A DNA stretch of 64,000 bases from JAEZVV01 sp036652035 (GTDB lineage: Bacteria; Pseudomonadota; Gammaproteobacteria; Burkholderiales; Burkholderiaceae_F), in assembly GCA_036652035.1 (NCBI GenBank), contig JAVVWR010000001.1:62001-126000 (forward strand), written 5' to 3'. Under the pieces are notes generated by a model. That model saw only the letters and a list, made by a program, of their open reading frames with translations. It was not told the DNA's origin and did not search any database. Below, in pieces: positions 27,027-35,076 of the stretch (within the stretch, counting starts at the first letter, position 1; each line of letters opens with the position of its first letter). The position numbers were made by a program, and so were the translations under genes.

Positions 27027-27755
27027 TTAGGCGCCGAGCAGCTGGTTCGACTTCTGTTCGTTCTGCTCGGCGGTGCTGAGCATCTTCATCTGCATCTCGA
27101 ACTGGCGCGCCGCGCCGATCATCGAGACCATGTTTTCGACCACGTTGACGTTGCTCGACTCCAGCATGCCGCCGGCGATCCGCACCGTCTCGTCGGCGGC
27201 GGCCTCGCCACCACGGCTGCGAAACAGGCCGTCGAGACCCTTGACCATCTCGGCCGCGGGCGGATTGACGAGCTTGATCCGGCCGACCGAGTTGATCACG
27301 CTCTGCCCCGGCGTCTTGACACTCACCGTGCCATCGCTGCCGATGGAAATCTGCGAGTCGGGCGGGATGCTGATCGGGCCGCCGCCCCCCATCACCGGGG
27401 CTCCCGCCGCGGTGGCGAGCGTGCCGTCGGCGGTAACCACCAAGGCGCCGTTGCGGGTGAACGCCTCGCTGCCATCGGGCGCCTGCACCGCGATCCAGCC
27501 TTCGCCCTGGACCGCGATGTCGAGTTCGTTGTCGGTGCGCATCATCGAGCCCGGCGCCAGATTCGACCCGGTGCTGGTCTCGACCACGAACACGCGCGTG
27601 CCGGCCGCGTCGGTCTGCAGCGGCACCGCGCGAAACGCCACGGTGTCGGCGCGAAAACCGTGGGTCGAGGCATTGGCGATGTTGTTGGCCAGCGTGTCCT
27701 GCCGCGCCAGTGTCTGCTTGGCGCCGCTCATCGCGGTGTAAAGAATGCGGTCCAT
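27027..27755 (-). CDS. flgF: Flagellar proximal rod protein FlgF
   Basis: FlgF is a proximal rod subunit. The start MDRILYTAMSGAKQTLARQ at 27755 gives 242 residues, the standard length; longer in-frame starts would overlap flgE. It has the rod N-terminal NNIANASTHGFRADTVAF motif and a C-terminal SSNVNVVENMVSMIGAARQFE segment. It is placed 11 bp after flgE in the usual flgBCDEFGHIJKL order. Confidence 0.96.
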   Translation of the reverse strand: MDRILYTAMSGAKQTLARQDTLANNIANASTHGFRADTVAFRAVPLQTDAAGTRVFVVETSTGSNLAPGSMMRTDNELDIAVQGEGWIAVQAPDGSEAFTRNGALVVTADGTLATAAGAPVMGGGGPISIPPDSQISIGSDGTVSVKTPGQSVINSVGRIKLVNPPAAEMVKGLDGLFRSRGGEAAADETVRIAGGMLESSNVNVVENMVSMIGAARQFEMQMKMLSTAEQNEQKSNQLLGA

Positions 27756-27766
27756 GGCGAGCCGGC

Positions 27767-28996
27767 TTAGCGGATATTCACCAGCGTCTGCATCAGCTGA
27801 TCCTGCACCGTGATGGTCTGGGCATTGGCCTGGTAGACCCGCTGCGCCGAGATCATCTTCACCAGCTCTTCGGTGAGATCGACGTTCGATTCCTCCAGCG
27901 CGCCGGCCTTGAGCTCGCCCAGGGTGCCGGACTTCGGCGCCGCCATCCGCGGCTGGCCGGACTCCGAGCTCTCGGCCCACAGGTTGCCCCCCAGATTCAC
28001 CAGCCCCTGCGGATTTTCAAAGTCCGCCAGAGCGATCTGGCCCTGGGCGCGGGTCTGACCGTTGGTATAGCGGCCCAGCACGGTGCCGTCCGGGCTGATG
28101 CTATAGCCGGAGAGCTGACCGGTGGTGAAGCCGTCCTGGGTCAGCTTGCTCACGGCAAAGTTGGCGCCGTACTGGGTGGTATCGGCCAGCGAAACCGGGA
28201 ACGTGATGGTGCCCGCCACGCCCGCGCCGGTGATCGCAAAATTGAGCGGACTGCCGCCGGCCAAGGTGCCGTCATTGTTGAACGTCAGATTGCCAGCGGG
28301 CGTTGGCGGCGTGGTGCCACTGATCTCCACGCCATCGACCGCGGCGTGCACATCCCACGTGTTGCCAGCGGTCTTGCCCATATACAGCGTGAGCGAATGC
28401 GAGTTGCCCTGCTCGTCGTAGACCGTAACCGCCGTCGATGAGGTGTAACTCTTGGGGTCTTTGATATCGAAGGGGCGTGCCGTGCGATCGATCGCCTCGG
28501 CGCGCGAATCCAGGTTGAGACCGATCTTCGCATCGGTCGTGGCACGCGGCGCGATATTGCCGTTCGAAAGCTGCAAAGGCTGCGGCGTCGAGGCGACGAT
28601 CTGGCCGCTCGCGTCCACGCCGTAGCCGGTGAGCCTGGCACCGCTATTGGTCACCAAGAAGCCATCGGAATCGCGCTTGAACTGGCCGTTGCGCGAGTAG
28701 CTCACCGCGCCGTTGTGCTCGACCCGGAAGAAACCGCCGCCATTGATCGCCACGTCGAGCGGGTTGTTGCTGGTGGCGATGCCGCCCTGGGTGAACTGCT
28801 GCGCCACCGCGGCGACTTGCACCCCGATGCCGATCTGCGGCCCGGCGCCCCCCGCGAGCGAGTTGGCGTAGACATCGGCGAATTCGATCCGCGACTGCTT
28901 GTAGCCAATGGTCTGGGCGTTGGCGACGTTATTGCCGATCGACGACAGATTGGCTTGCGCGGCGTTCAGGCCCGACAGGCCTTGCTGGAAACTCAT
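27767..28996 (-). CDS. flgE: Flagellar hook protein FlgE
   Basis: FlgE polymerises into the hook. The 409-residue protein begins MSFQQGLSGLNAAQANLSS, has the NNVANAQTIGYKQSRIEFAD motif, a variable D1/D2 centre, and a C-terminal NVDLTEELVKMISAQRVYQ helix. It lies 27 bp after flgD. Length is normal for a proteobacterial hook protein. Confidence 0.97.
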   Translation of the reverse strand: MSFQQGLSGLNAAQANLSSIGNNVANAQTIGYKQSRIEFADVYANSLAGGAGPQIGIGVQVAAVAQQFTQGGIATSNNPLDVAINGGGFFRVEHNGAVSYSRNGQFKRDSDGFLVTNSGARLTGYGVDASGQIVASTPQPLQLSNGNIAPRATTDAKIGLNLDSRAEAIDRTARPFDIKDPKSYTSSTAVTVYDEQGNSHSLTLYMGKTAGNTWDVHAAVDGVEISGTTPPTPAGNLTFNNDGTLAGGSPLNFAITGAGVAGTITFPVSLADTTQYGANFAVSKLTQDGFTTGQLSGYSISPDGTVLGRYTNGQTRAQGQIALADFENPQGLVNLGGNLWAESSESGQPRMAAPKSGTLGELKAGALEESNVDLTEELVKMISAQRVYQANAQTITVQDQLMQTLVNIR

Positions 28997-29023
28997 GCGG
29001 CTCTCCCGACTGGATTCTTGTTG

Positions 29024-29713
29024 TTACAGGATTTGGATCACGTCCGGGTAGTTGACCTTGAGGCCGCCCTCGAGCAGCAAGGTCACCTGACCGCCGCCCT
29101 GCTGCACGCCGGTCACCGTGTGTTGCGACAGCGAGAGCGCCGGCACCTTGGTCTCGCCCGAGCTGGCCTTGACGCTGAAGGTGTATTGACCGGCGCCGGC
29201 GGGATCGCCGTCGCTGTCGAGGCCATCCCACTCAAAGGCGTTGACGCCATGGTCGGTGGCGCCAAGTTCGATCGTTCGCACCACCGTCCCCTTGGTGTCC
29301 TTGATCTCAACCGTCACCTGATCGGCGGGCGATTGCAGGAAGACCCCGCCCTTGACCGTGGCGTCCTCGCCTGCGGGCAACTTGAGCTTGTCGTCGACCA
29401 CCATCACATCGCGCCCGGTCAGCTGTGCCGCCTGCATCGCCTGCATCAAGGCAAACGAATCCATCAGCCCGTTGACGGTGGTGTTCAACTGGTTGACGCC
29501 GACCACGGTATTGATCTGCGCGAGTTGCGAGGTGAGCTGCGCGTTGTCGAGCGGGTTCATCGGGTCCTGGTGGTTCATTTGAGCCACCAGAAGCTTCATG
29601 AAACGGTCGGTCAGGCCGGCGTCATCGCCCGTGGGGCTGGCGCCGTGGGCGCCGGCCGGGGTCTTGGCTGCGGCCGCGGCCGCGTCGGTCCCGCTCATCG
29701 GTTGCAGATTCAT
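29024..29713 (-). CDS. flgD: Hook scaffold (capping) protein FlgD
   Basis: FlgD caps the growing hook. The start MNLQPMSGTD at 29713 yields 229 residues. The N-terminal export and capping region contains FMKLLVAQMNHQDPMNPLDN and TSQLAQINTVVGVNQLN, diagnostic for FlgD. The C-terminal half is a FlgD Ig/tudor-like domain with VNAFEWDGLDSDG. It lies 8 bp after flgC. Confidence 0.96.
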   Translation of the reverse strand: MNLQPMSGTDAAAAAAKTPAGAHGASPTGDDAGLTDRFMKLLVAQMNHQDPMNPLDNAQLTSQLAQINTVVGVNQLNTTVNGLMDSFALMQAMQAAQLTGRDVMVVDDKLKLPAGEDATVKGGVFLQSPADQVTVEIKDTKGTVVRTIELGATDHGVNAFEWDGLDSDGDPAGAGQYTFSVKASSGETKVPALSLSQHTVTGVQQGGGQVTLLLEGGLKVNYPDVIQIL

Positions 29714-29721
29714 GGCTTTCC

Positions 29722-30129
29722 TCAGGCGCCCAGTTGCAGGGTCTTCTGCAGCAAGGCCTTGGCCGTGGTCATCACTTCGACGTTGCTCTGATACGAGCGC
29801 GAGGCCGAGATCATGTTGACCATTTCTTCGACCGTATTGACGTTGGGCATGGCGACAAAACCCTCCTCGTCGGCGAGCGGATGCCCCGGGTTGTGGACCC
29901 GGCGCGCGGCGGTCTGGTCTTCGATGATCGCCGCCACCCGCACCCCGGTGGCATCGGCGCCCTCGCCCATCGGCTGGGCCTGGAACACCACCTGGCGCGC
30001 CTTGTAGGGCTGGCCGTCGGGGCCGGCGACCGATTCGGCGTTGGCGAGATTGCTCGCCACCACATTGAGCCGCTGGCTTTGCGCCGAGACGGCGGAACTG
30101 GAAATCGAGAAGACGTTGAAAAGCGACAT
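29722..30129 (-). CDS. flgC: Flagellar proximal rod protein FlgC
   Basis: FlgC is a proximal rod subunit of 135 residues. It starts MSLFNVFSISSSAVSAQSQ, has RLNVVASNLANAES and the central motif YKARQVVFQA, and ends with the C-terminal helix VNMISASRSYQSNVEVM. It is between flgB and flgD with short spacers. Confidence 0.96.
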   Translation of the reverse strand: MSLFNVFSISSSAVSAQSQRLNVVASNLANAESVAGPDGQPYKARQVVFQAQPMGEGADATGVRVAAIIEDQTAARRVHNPGHPLADEEGFVAMPNVNTVEEMVNMISASRSYQSNVEVMTTAKALLQKTLQLGA

Positions 30130-30140
30130 CGTGGCGTTCC

Positions 30141-30554
30141 TCAGCCCTGCGACTGGCCATTGATGGCCGTCATCAGGGTCTTGATCTGGCCGTTGAGAAA
30201 ACGGAGGCTGGCTTCGTAGCGGACCGCGTTGTCGGCGAAATTGGCGCGCTCGCGGTCCATGTCCACCGTATTGGCGTCGAGCGCGCCCTGCTCGGGCACC
30301 CGGTACTGCATGAAAGGCGCGGCCGCGGTCTGCGCCAGCGTCTGATGGCCGACGGCGGTGCGCGCGGGCGCCACCGCCGTTGCCGCGCTGGCGCCCGTGG
30401 CGGCCGCGAGCGCGCGACTGAAATCGAAGTCCTTGGCCTTGAAATTGGGGGTATCGGCGTTGGCGATATTCGACGCCAGCACGCGCTGCCGCTCGGCCCG
30501 CAAGAGCAAGGCCTGCGAATGAAAGTTCAGCGAATCCGTGAGTCGGTTGGTCAT
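30141..30554 (-). CDS. flgB: Flagellar proximal rod protein FlgB
   Basis: FlgB is the rod subunit nearest the MS-ring. The start MTNRLTDSLNFHSQALLLR at 30554 gives 137 residues; an upstream in-frame start at 30602 has no family support. The motif VLASNIANADTPNFKAKDFDF and the C-terminal YEASLRFLNGQIKTLMTAI region identify it. It is the first gene of the minus-strand flg operon, divergent from flgA. Confidence 0.95.
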   Translation of the reverse strand: MTNRLTDSLNFHSQALLLRAERQRVLASNIANADTPNFKAKDFDFSRALAAATGASAATAVAPARTAVGHQTLAQTAAAPFMQYRVPEQGALDANTVDMDRERANFADNAVRYEASLRFLNGQIKTLMTAINGQSQG

Positions 30555-30603
30555 CGGCGTCGATCCCGGTAGGGCACGGGCTGATCGAGGCAAAACCCCC
30601 ATC

Positions 30604-30631
30604 TCAAGCCCTTAGCATGCGGAGCCGATTA
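30604..30631 (+). promoter_or_regulatory. Weak sigma-28-like promoter before flgA
   Basis: TCAA (30604-30607) and GCCGATTA (30624-30631) are separated by 16 bp, one base longer than the FliA consensus TAAA-N15-GCCGATAA. It lies about 100 bp before the flgA start, in the flgB-flgA divergent region. The -35 mismatch lowers confidence. Confidence 0.3.
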
Positions 30632-30729
30632 TTCAATCGCCCCGCCCGCGTCGATGGATCGATAAGCGCAGCTTCCCGCCGCCATTCCCGCGCATGGCAG
30701 GCGCGGCCGGCCCTCTACAGTTCGGTCCC

Positions 30730-31428
30730 ATGATCGCTAGCCTCGCCCTTCGCCTGGCCGCAACGGTCGCGCTGTGCGCCGCCGCCGCGTCAGCTGCCGC
30801 CGACCCGCTGACACCGGCCGAGTCCGTGCGCCGGCTGGCCGAGCGGCAAGCCCAGGCCACCCTGGCCCCACAAGGCCTGCGCGCCGACATCAGCGTCGGC
30901 CGGATCCATCCGCGCGCGCTGAGCGAATGCCAGCGCAGCGAGGCCTTCCTGCCCCCAGGCGTGCGTCTATGGGGCCGCAGCCACATCGGGCTGCGCTGCG
31001 TCGAAGGGGCCGACTGGACCCTGCTGGTCCCGGTCCAGGTGCGGGTGTTCGGCCCGGCCCTGGTGACCAGCCGCCCGCTGCCCGTCAATCAGCCGATCGA
31101 TACCGCCAGCCTGAGCTCGGCCGAGGTTGAACTGACCCGCCAGTCGCTGGGCGTGGTCGCCAACGTGGCCGAACTCGATGGGCAGGTGCTGAGCCGGCCG
31201 ATCGGCGCCGGCCAGGTGATTCCGCTCGCGGCGCTCAAGGCGCCGCAGGTCATCACCGCGGGCGAAATGGTCAAGGTGGTCGGCGTGGGCCGCGGCTTTG
31301 CGGTCTCGCTCACGGGCCGGGCCCTGACTGCCGCGCAAGACGGCCAGCTGGTGCGGGTCAGAACCGAGGCGGGCAAGATCGTCAGCGGCATTGCGCGCGC
31401 CGGCGGCCGGGTCGAGGTGGTGTTGTGA
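30730..31428 (+). CDS. flgA: P-ring assembly chaperone FlgA
   Basis: FlgA is a periplasmic chaperone for P-ring (FlgI) assembly. The ATG at 30730 starts a Sec signal peptide (MIASLALRLAATVALCAAAASAAA) and gives 232 residues. The C-terminal SAF-type domain is clear: VTSRPLPVNQPIDTASL, RPIGAGQVIPLAALK, and QLVRVRTEAGKIVSGIAR. An earlier in-frame ATG at 30694 would place extra residues before the signal peptide. It is divergent from flgB and followed by flgM. Confidence 0.95.
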   Translation: MIASLALRLAATVALCAAAASAAADPLTPAESVRRLAERQAQATLAPQGLRADISVGRIHPRALSECQRSEAFLPPGVRLWGRSHIGLRCVEGADWTLLVPVQVRVFGPALVTSRPLPVNQPIDTASLSSAEVELTRQSLGVVANVAELDGQVLSRPIGAGQVIPLAALKAPQVITAGEMVKVVGVGRGFAVSLTGRALTAAQDGQLVRVRTEAGKIVSGIARAGGRVEVVL

Positions 31429-31467
31429 CCCCCACCCCTGATTTTGGCGCTGCCGCCCACCTGACCC

Positions 31468-31494
31468 TAAAGTTATGCAGTTCGCGGCCGATGT
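31468..31494 (+). promoter_or_regulatory. Sigma-28 (FliA) promoter of flgM
   Basis: TAAA (31468-31471), exactly 15 bases, then GCCGATGT (31487-31494), a near-perfect match to the FliA consensus TAAA-N15-GCCGATAA. It is 23 bp before the flgM ATG. This fits the known late-class expression of flgM from its own FliA-dependent promoter. Confidence 0.88.
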
Positions 31495-31517
31495 TGTTGG
31501 GGTAGACCGGAGGCACC

Positions 31518-31814
31518 ATGAAGATCAACAACCTGAACGAATCCCTGCGATCCGAGCGCGCCCCCAGTGCGGGCGGCAAGCCGCTGGCCACAACCACGTC
31601 GGCGCCCGCGGCCAGCGGTTCGAAGGTCGAACTCTCCGACCTCGCCGCCCGCCTCACCCAGCTCGAGACGCAGTTTGCCGATTCCGACTTCAACGCCAAG
31701 AAGGTCGATGAAATCCGCAGCGCGATCGCCGAGGGCCGCTTTCAGGTCAATGCCGGCACCGTGGCCGACAAGCTGCTCACCAGCGTCGATGAACTGCTCG
31801 GCCGCAAGGGCTGA
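31518..31814 (+). CDS. flgM: Anti-sigma-28 factor FlgM
   Basis: FlgM binds FliA (sigma-28) and blocks late flagellar genes until it is exported through the finished hook-basal body. The 98-residue protein has a disordered N-terminal half and the conserved C-terminal binding region with ADSDFNAKKVDEIRSAIAEG and VNAGTVADKLL. It is preceded by its own sigma-28 promoter and by GGAGGC before the ATG. It is followed by flgN after 14 bp. Confidence 0.95.
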   Translation: MKINNLNESLRSERAPSAGGKPLATTTSAPAASGSKVELSDLAARLTQLETQFADSDFNAKKVDEIRSAIAEGRFQVNAGTVADKLLTSVDELLGRKG

Positions 31815-31828
31815 GTCAGCGGCTTTCG

Positions 31829-32191
31829 ATGACCCCGCCCGCCCTGGATTCGAGTCACGCCCAGCAGCTCATCGCCGAGCTCCGGCAGGCGCTGGCAGCC
31901 ACGAATGCCGCCCTGCTCGCCAATGACGGCGAGCAGTTGGCCGCCGCCAGTCAGCGCCAGGAAGATCTGCTGGCGCGCCTGGCGCCGTTGGCCGAGCCGC
32001 TGCGCGCCGACGCCAGCCTGCTGGCCCAGGTTCAGGACGCGGCCCTGCTCAACGAACAAGTCGCCGCCCTGCTCGCCGCACGCCAGTCGCTGACGCGAAC
32101 GCGGCTTGAAGCGCTGGGCGTGCGTCCCGTCGCGGCCACCTACAGCCAGTCCAGCCCGCGCTCGGCCGGGCGCCGCCTCGGCAGCGCCTGA
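31829..32191 (+). CDS. flgN: Flagellar export chaperone FlgN
   Basis: FlgN is a cytoplasmic chaperone that escorts FlgK and FlgL to the export gate. The 120-residue protein is almost entirely helical, with heptad-like patterns (LIAELRQALAATNAALLANDG and VAALLAARQSLTRTRLEALG region). The family is weakly conserved, so the call relies on length, helical character and position directly after flgM. Confidence 0.85.
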   Translation: MTPPALDSSHAQQLIAELRQALAATNAALLANDGEQLAAASQRQEDLLARLAPLAEPLRADASLLAQVQDAALLNEQVAALLAARQSLTRTRLEALGVRPVAATYSQSSPRSAGRRLGSA

Positions 32192-32376
32192 ACCGTCTCC
32201 GCGGGTCGGCTCAGCCGCGCCTCCGGGACCATCCAAACTAGGGCTTTCACTCCACCCGTAGCGCCAAGCGGACATGAGCGTGCTACCTTCGCCGCCCTTT
32301 TCCCCGCTGCCTGTCCCGCGCTCCGATTGAAGCCCCGTGTGCCGGGTGCCCGGCGCGAGCGCCCCGGAGTCTTATC

Positions 32377-33528
32377 TTGTACCGCTCCCTCTTTGCCCTT
32401 GCCCTGCCGCTGGCGCTGGCTTCCGCCAGCGCGACCGCCCAGGAATCCTTTTTCTCGCGCGCCCTGTCGGCCATCAACGAGACCACCCCGGTGGGCCTCA
32501 AGCCGGCGGCCGAGCGCTCGGGCTGGTTGGGCGACGCCTGGGATGGCATGACCGACATTGCCAAGCGCGGCAGCACCGGCCTGGTCCTGCCCGCCTACAC
32601 CATCCACCCGGCGTGGGACTACCCCAACCGCCACAACCAGAACGGCTACACCTGGGGCGGCGGCCTCTCGCGTTCGGTGATCGACGAGCGTGGCAATGAG
32701 CGCCTGATCTACGCGATCGCTTTCTCCGACTCGCACTACGACATCGAGCCCTTCATTGGTTACGCCTGGCTGGCGCGCTGGCCGCTGGGCAACACCGGCT
32801 TGTACGGCGGTCTGGGTTATTCGGTCGGCATCACGATGCGCTCGGACTTTTCGTGGCTGCCGGTGCCCGCGCCCGTGCCGCTCGCCAGCATCGGCACCAA
32901 CGACTTCGGCCTCTACGCCACCTATGTGCCGATCTCCAACGTCGCCTTCATCTTTGCCAAGGCGCAGTTCGACGACACCCGCCGCCGCGGCTCGGCGCCG
33001 GTGACCGGTTCGGCCTGGTCCACCCGCAACCTGCTGTACGCCGGCGGCGTCCACGTCAAGACCGACCAGGAAGGCATCGACGGCATCACGGTTGAAAGCG
33101 GTAACGGCCCCATGATCGGCTACCGCCACTTTGTCTCGCGCAACGTGGCGATCGATGTCAACGCCAACCGCAGCCAGCATTCGATGGCCGACGTCGGCCA
33201 GCCCATGGGCCGGTTCGACCTGCTCAACCTCGGGGTCGCGGCGCAGTACCACATCGAAGCCAGCGACACGCTGCGCCTGCACGCCGGCCTGGGCCTGGGC
33301 TACTGGCGGGTCGAGAACCCGGAGCTCGGCGCCAGCTCACTCGAGCAGACCGCGTTCGCACCGCTGGTCCAGGCCGGCGCCACCTGGGCCTTGACACGTA
33401 ATGTCCATCTCACCGGCGGCCTGACGATGGGCTTTCCGCGCCTCGACCTGAGCCGCCCGGGCGAGGACACCGCGGCGATCAAGCCCTCGCCGGCGAACTT
33501 CAACCTCGGCCTCGGCATGGCCTGGTAA
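32377..33528 (+). CDS. pagP: Outer-membrane PagP-type lipid A palmitoyltransferase fused to an OmpW-like barrel
   Basis: Single 383-residue reading frame with a TTG start, GGAG 8 bases upstream, and a signal peptide cleaved near residues 20-22. Residues about 65-198 match PagP, which moves palmitate from phospholipid to lipid A in the outer membrane. The catalytic His77 (YTIHPAW) and Asp118-Ser119 (AFSDSHYDIEP) are in PagP positions, with WGGGLSRS, EPFIGYAW and PLASIGTNDF. That barrel ends FAKAQF at 198, like native PagP. Residues 200-383 form a second barrel-like module (GPMIGYRHFVSRNVAIDVN, LRLHAGLGLGYW, HLTGGLTMGFPRLDL) ending in Trp, most like OmpW-type porins. A bidirectional terminator follows. 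Confidence 0.8.
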   Translation: MYRSLFALALPLALASASATAQESFFSRALSAINETTPVGLKPAAERSGWLGDAWDGMTDIAKRGSTGLVLPAYTIHPAWDYPNRHNQNGYTWGGGLSRSVIDERGNERLIYAIAFSDSHYDIEPFIGYAWLARWPLGNTGLYGGLGYSVGITMRSDFSWLPVPAPVPLASIGTNDFGLYATYVPISNVAFIFAKAQFDDTRRRGSAPVTGSAWSTRNLLYAGGVHVKTDQEGIDGITVESGNGPMIGYRHFVSRNVAIDVNANRSQHSMADVGQPMGRFDLLNLGVAAQYHIEASDTLRLHAGLGLGYWRVENPELGASSLEQTAFAPLVQAGATWALTRNVHLTGGLTMGFPRLDLSRPGEDTAAIKPSPANFNLGLGMAW

Positions 33529-33545
33529 GACTCGCGCCCGGCCAG

Positions 33546-33574
33546 AAAAAAGGGACGCCGCCGGCGTCCCTTTT
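33546..33574. terminator. Bidirectional intrinsic terminator
   Basis: GGGACGC/GCGTCCC hairpin flanked by six A on the left and four T on the right, so it can end transcription from both sides. It lies between the convergent pagP-like gene and fliA. Confidence 0.85.
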
Positions 33575-33593
33575 CCGTTGGCGGCTCGGCGCC

Positions 33594-34322
33594 TCACCAG
33601 TCGCGCAGCTTGGCACGCAGCCGCGCCACGGCCTGGCTGTGGAGCTGGCACACCCGGCTCTCGGTCACGCCCAGCACCGCGCCGATCTCCTTGAGGTTCA
33701 AGTCCTGCTCGTAGTAGAGACCCATCATCAGCCTCTCGCGCTCGGGCAGGGCCTCGATCGCATCGACCAATGCCTGCCGGAAGCGCGCATCGCGCACCGC
33801 CTGCGAGGGCTCATAGCCGTCGTTGACCATGTGCCGCTCAAGGTAGTCATCGGCATCCTCGCTGTGACCGCCGAGATCGTCGAGGTAGACCAACTGAGTG
33901 CCACGCGCCTCGCGCAACATGTCCTGATAGTCGGCCAGCGAGATCTTGAGCTCGGCCGCAATTTCCGACTCCTGCGGACTGCGTTTGACGCGCCCTTCGA
34001 GCCGGTGGATCGCGCTTTCGATGTCGCGCTGGCTCTTGCGCGCCGAGCGCGGCAGCCAGTCGTTGGCACGCAACTCGTCGAGCATCGCGCCGCGGATGCG
34101 GCTGGCGGCATAGACCTCGAACTGCGTTCCCTGCGCTTCCTCGTAGCGGCCGACCGCGTCCATCAAGCCCATCATGCCGGCCTGGATCATGTCGTCGAGC
34201 TCGACGTTGGCCGGCAGGCGGGCAATCATCTGGTGCGCCAGTTTGCGCACCAGCGGCGCGTGCTCGCGGATGTAATCCTGCCGGTCGAGCGTCCCGCGGG
34301 GCGTGTAGGTGACGGCGTTCAA
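33594..34322 (-). CDS. fliA: Flagellar sigma factor FliA (sigma-28), TTG start
   Basis: FliA directs RNA polymerase to late flagellar and chemotaxis promoters. The 242 residues cover region 2 (LANVELDDMIQAGMMGLMDAV-like, RIRGAMLDELRANDWLPRSAR), region 3 and region 4 with the helix-turn-helix LKEIGAVLGVTESRVCQLHSQ. No ATG fits the family N-terminus: the only in-frame ATG downstream is already inside region 2. TTG at 34320-34322, preceded by GGAGAG, gives the expected start NAVTYTPRG. It follows flhG by 19 bp. Confidence 0.95.
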   Translation of the reverse strand: MNAVTYTPRGTLDRQDYIREHAPLVRKLAHQMIARLPANVELDDMIQAGMMGLMDAVGRYEEAQGTQFEVYAASRIRGAMLDELRANDWLPRSARKSQRDIESAIHRLEGRVKRSPQESEIAAELKISLADYQDMLREARGTQLVYLDDLGGHSEDADDYLERHMVNDGYEPSQAVRDARFRQALVDAIEALPERERLMMGLYYEQDLNLKEIGAVLGVTESRVCQLHSQAVARLRAKLRDW

Positions 34323-34341
34323 CTCAGACTCTCCGAAATTC

Positions 34342-35076
34342 TCATGACTTGCCGGCGATATGAGCCAGGTCCCAGCCGCTGGCCGCCACCGCCAAGCGCG
34401 CCGCATCGGCCGGACCGGCCAGATTGCCGCCCCAGCGCAGTTCCGCCTTGGGCGGACGCGGCAGCGAGCTGAGCAATCTTTCATGCAGGGTACGCGCCGC
34501 CGCTTCTTCCAGATCGGCGAAAACAAGCCGGAAAGCCAGCCCGTCAGAACGCATCGAGAGCGTGGCCAGTTCGGCCGCCGCCGCCGCCACCGCCGTCGCG
34601 GTCGGCCCGACAAGCAGGATCGCCTCTCCCTTGAGGTCATCGACCCGCGCCGCTTCGAGCGCCAGCAAGACGATGTCGGCGCCAGGCGCGGCATGGGCGA
34701 TCGCGCTCATCAGGCTGAGCCGGTGCGCCGCCGCCTGCTCGATCGCGCGCGCCGCCGGCGCCACCCGCAGCCGCGGCGCGGCCGGCAACAAGACCTCGCT
34801 CAAGGCGCGCTCGCCCGCCAGACCATGGAACAGATCGAAGCGGGCACGCTGCCCCAGCTCATGCGCCAGGTTCTGGCGCGCCGCGTCGAGCACCAGGGTG
34901 CGGTCGCCCGCGGCGGCAAATGCGCGCGCGAGCTGCGCCAGAGCCAGGCCACGGCGCGTCGATTTGGCGTCGGGAACGATCACCGGCAAGAGCCGTGCGC
35001 CGCGCGGCGCAAACAGCCGGCGCAGGCCCGCCGCCTGATCCGACGACGCGGGCGTGGGCAGGCACAACTCAGACAT
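34342..35076 (-). CDS. flhG: FlhG/FleN-like protein with degenerate ATPase site
   Basis: FlhG is a MinD-like ATPase that controls flagellar number and stimulates the GTPase FlhF. The 244-residue protein keeps the N-terminal activator helix DQAAGLRR (residues 13-20) but the Walker A region, normally a GKGGVGKT-type loop, reads VPDAKSTRRGLALAQ and lacks the signature lysines and glycines. The following strand TLVLDAARQN is still MinD-like. The gene overlaps flhF by 8 bp and precedes fliA, the normal FlhG position. It is probably unable to bind ATP in the usual way; FlhF activation may be kept. Confidence 0.8.
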   Translation of the reverse strand: MSELCLPTPASSDQAAGLRRLFAPRGARLLPVIVPDAKSTRRGLALAQLARAFAAAGDRTLVLDAARQNLAHELGQRARFDLFHGLAGERALSEVLLPAAPRLRVAPAARAIEQAAAHRLSLMSAIAHAAPGADIVLLALEAARVDDLKGEAILLVGPTATAVAAAAAELATLSMRSDGLAFRLVFADLEEAAARTLHERLLSSLPRPPKAELRWGGNLAGPADAARLAVAASGWDLAHIAGKS

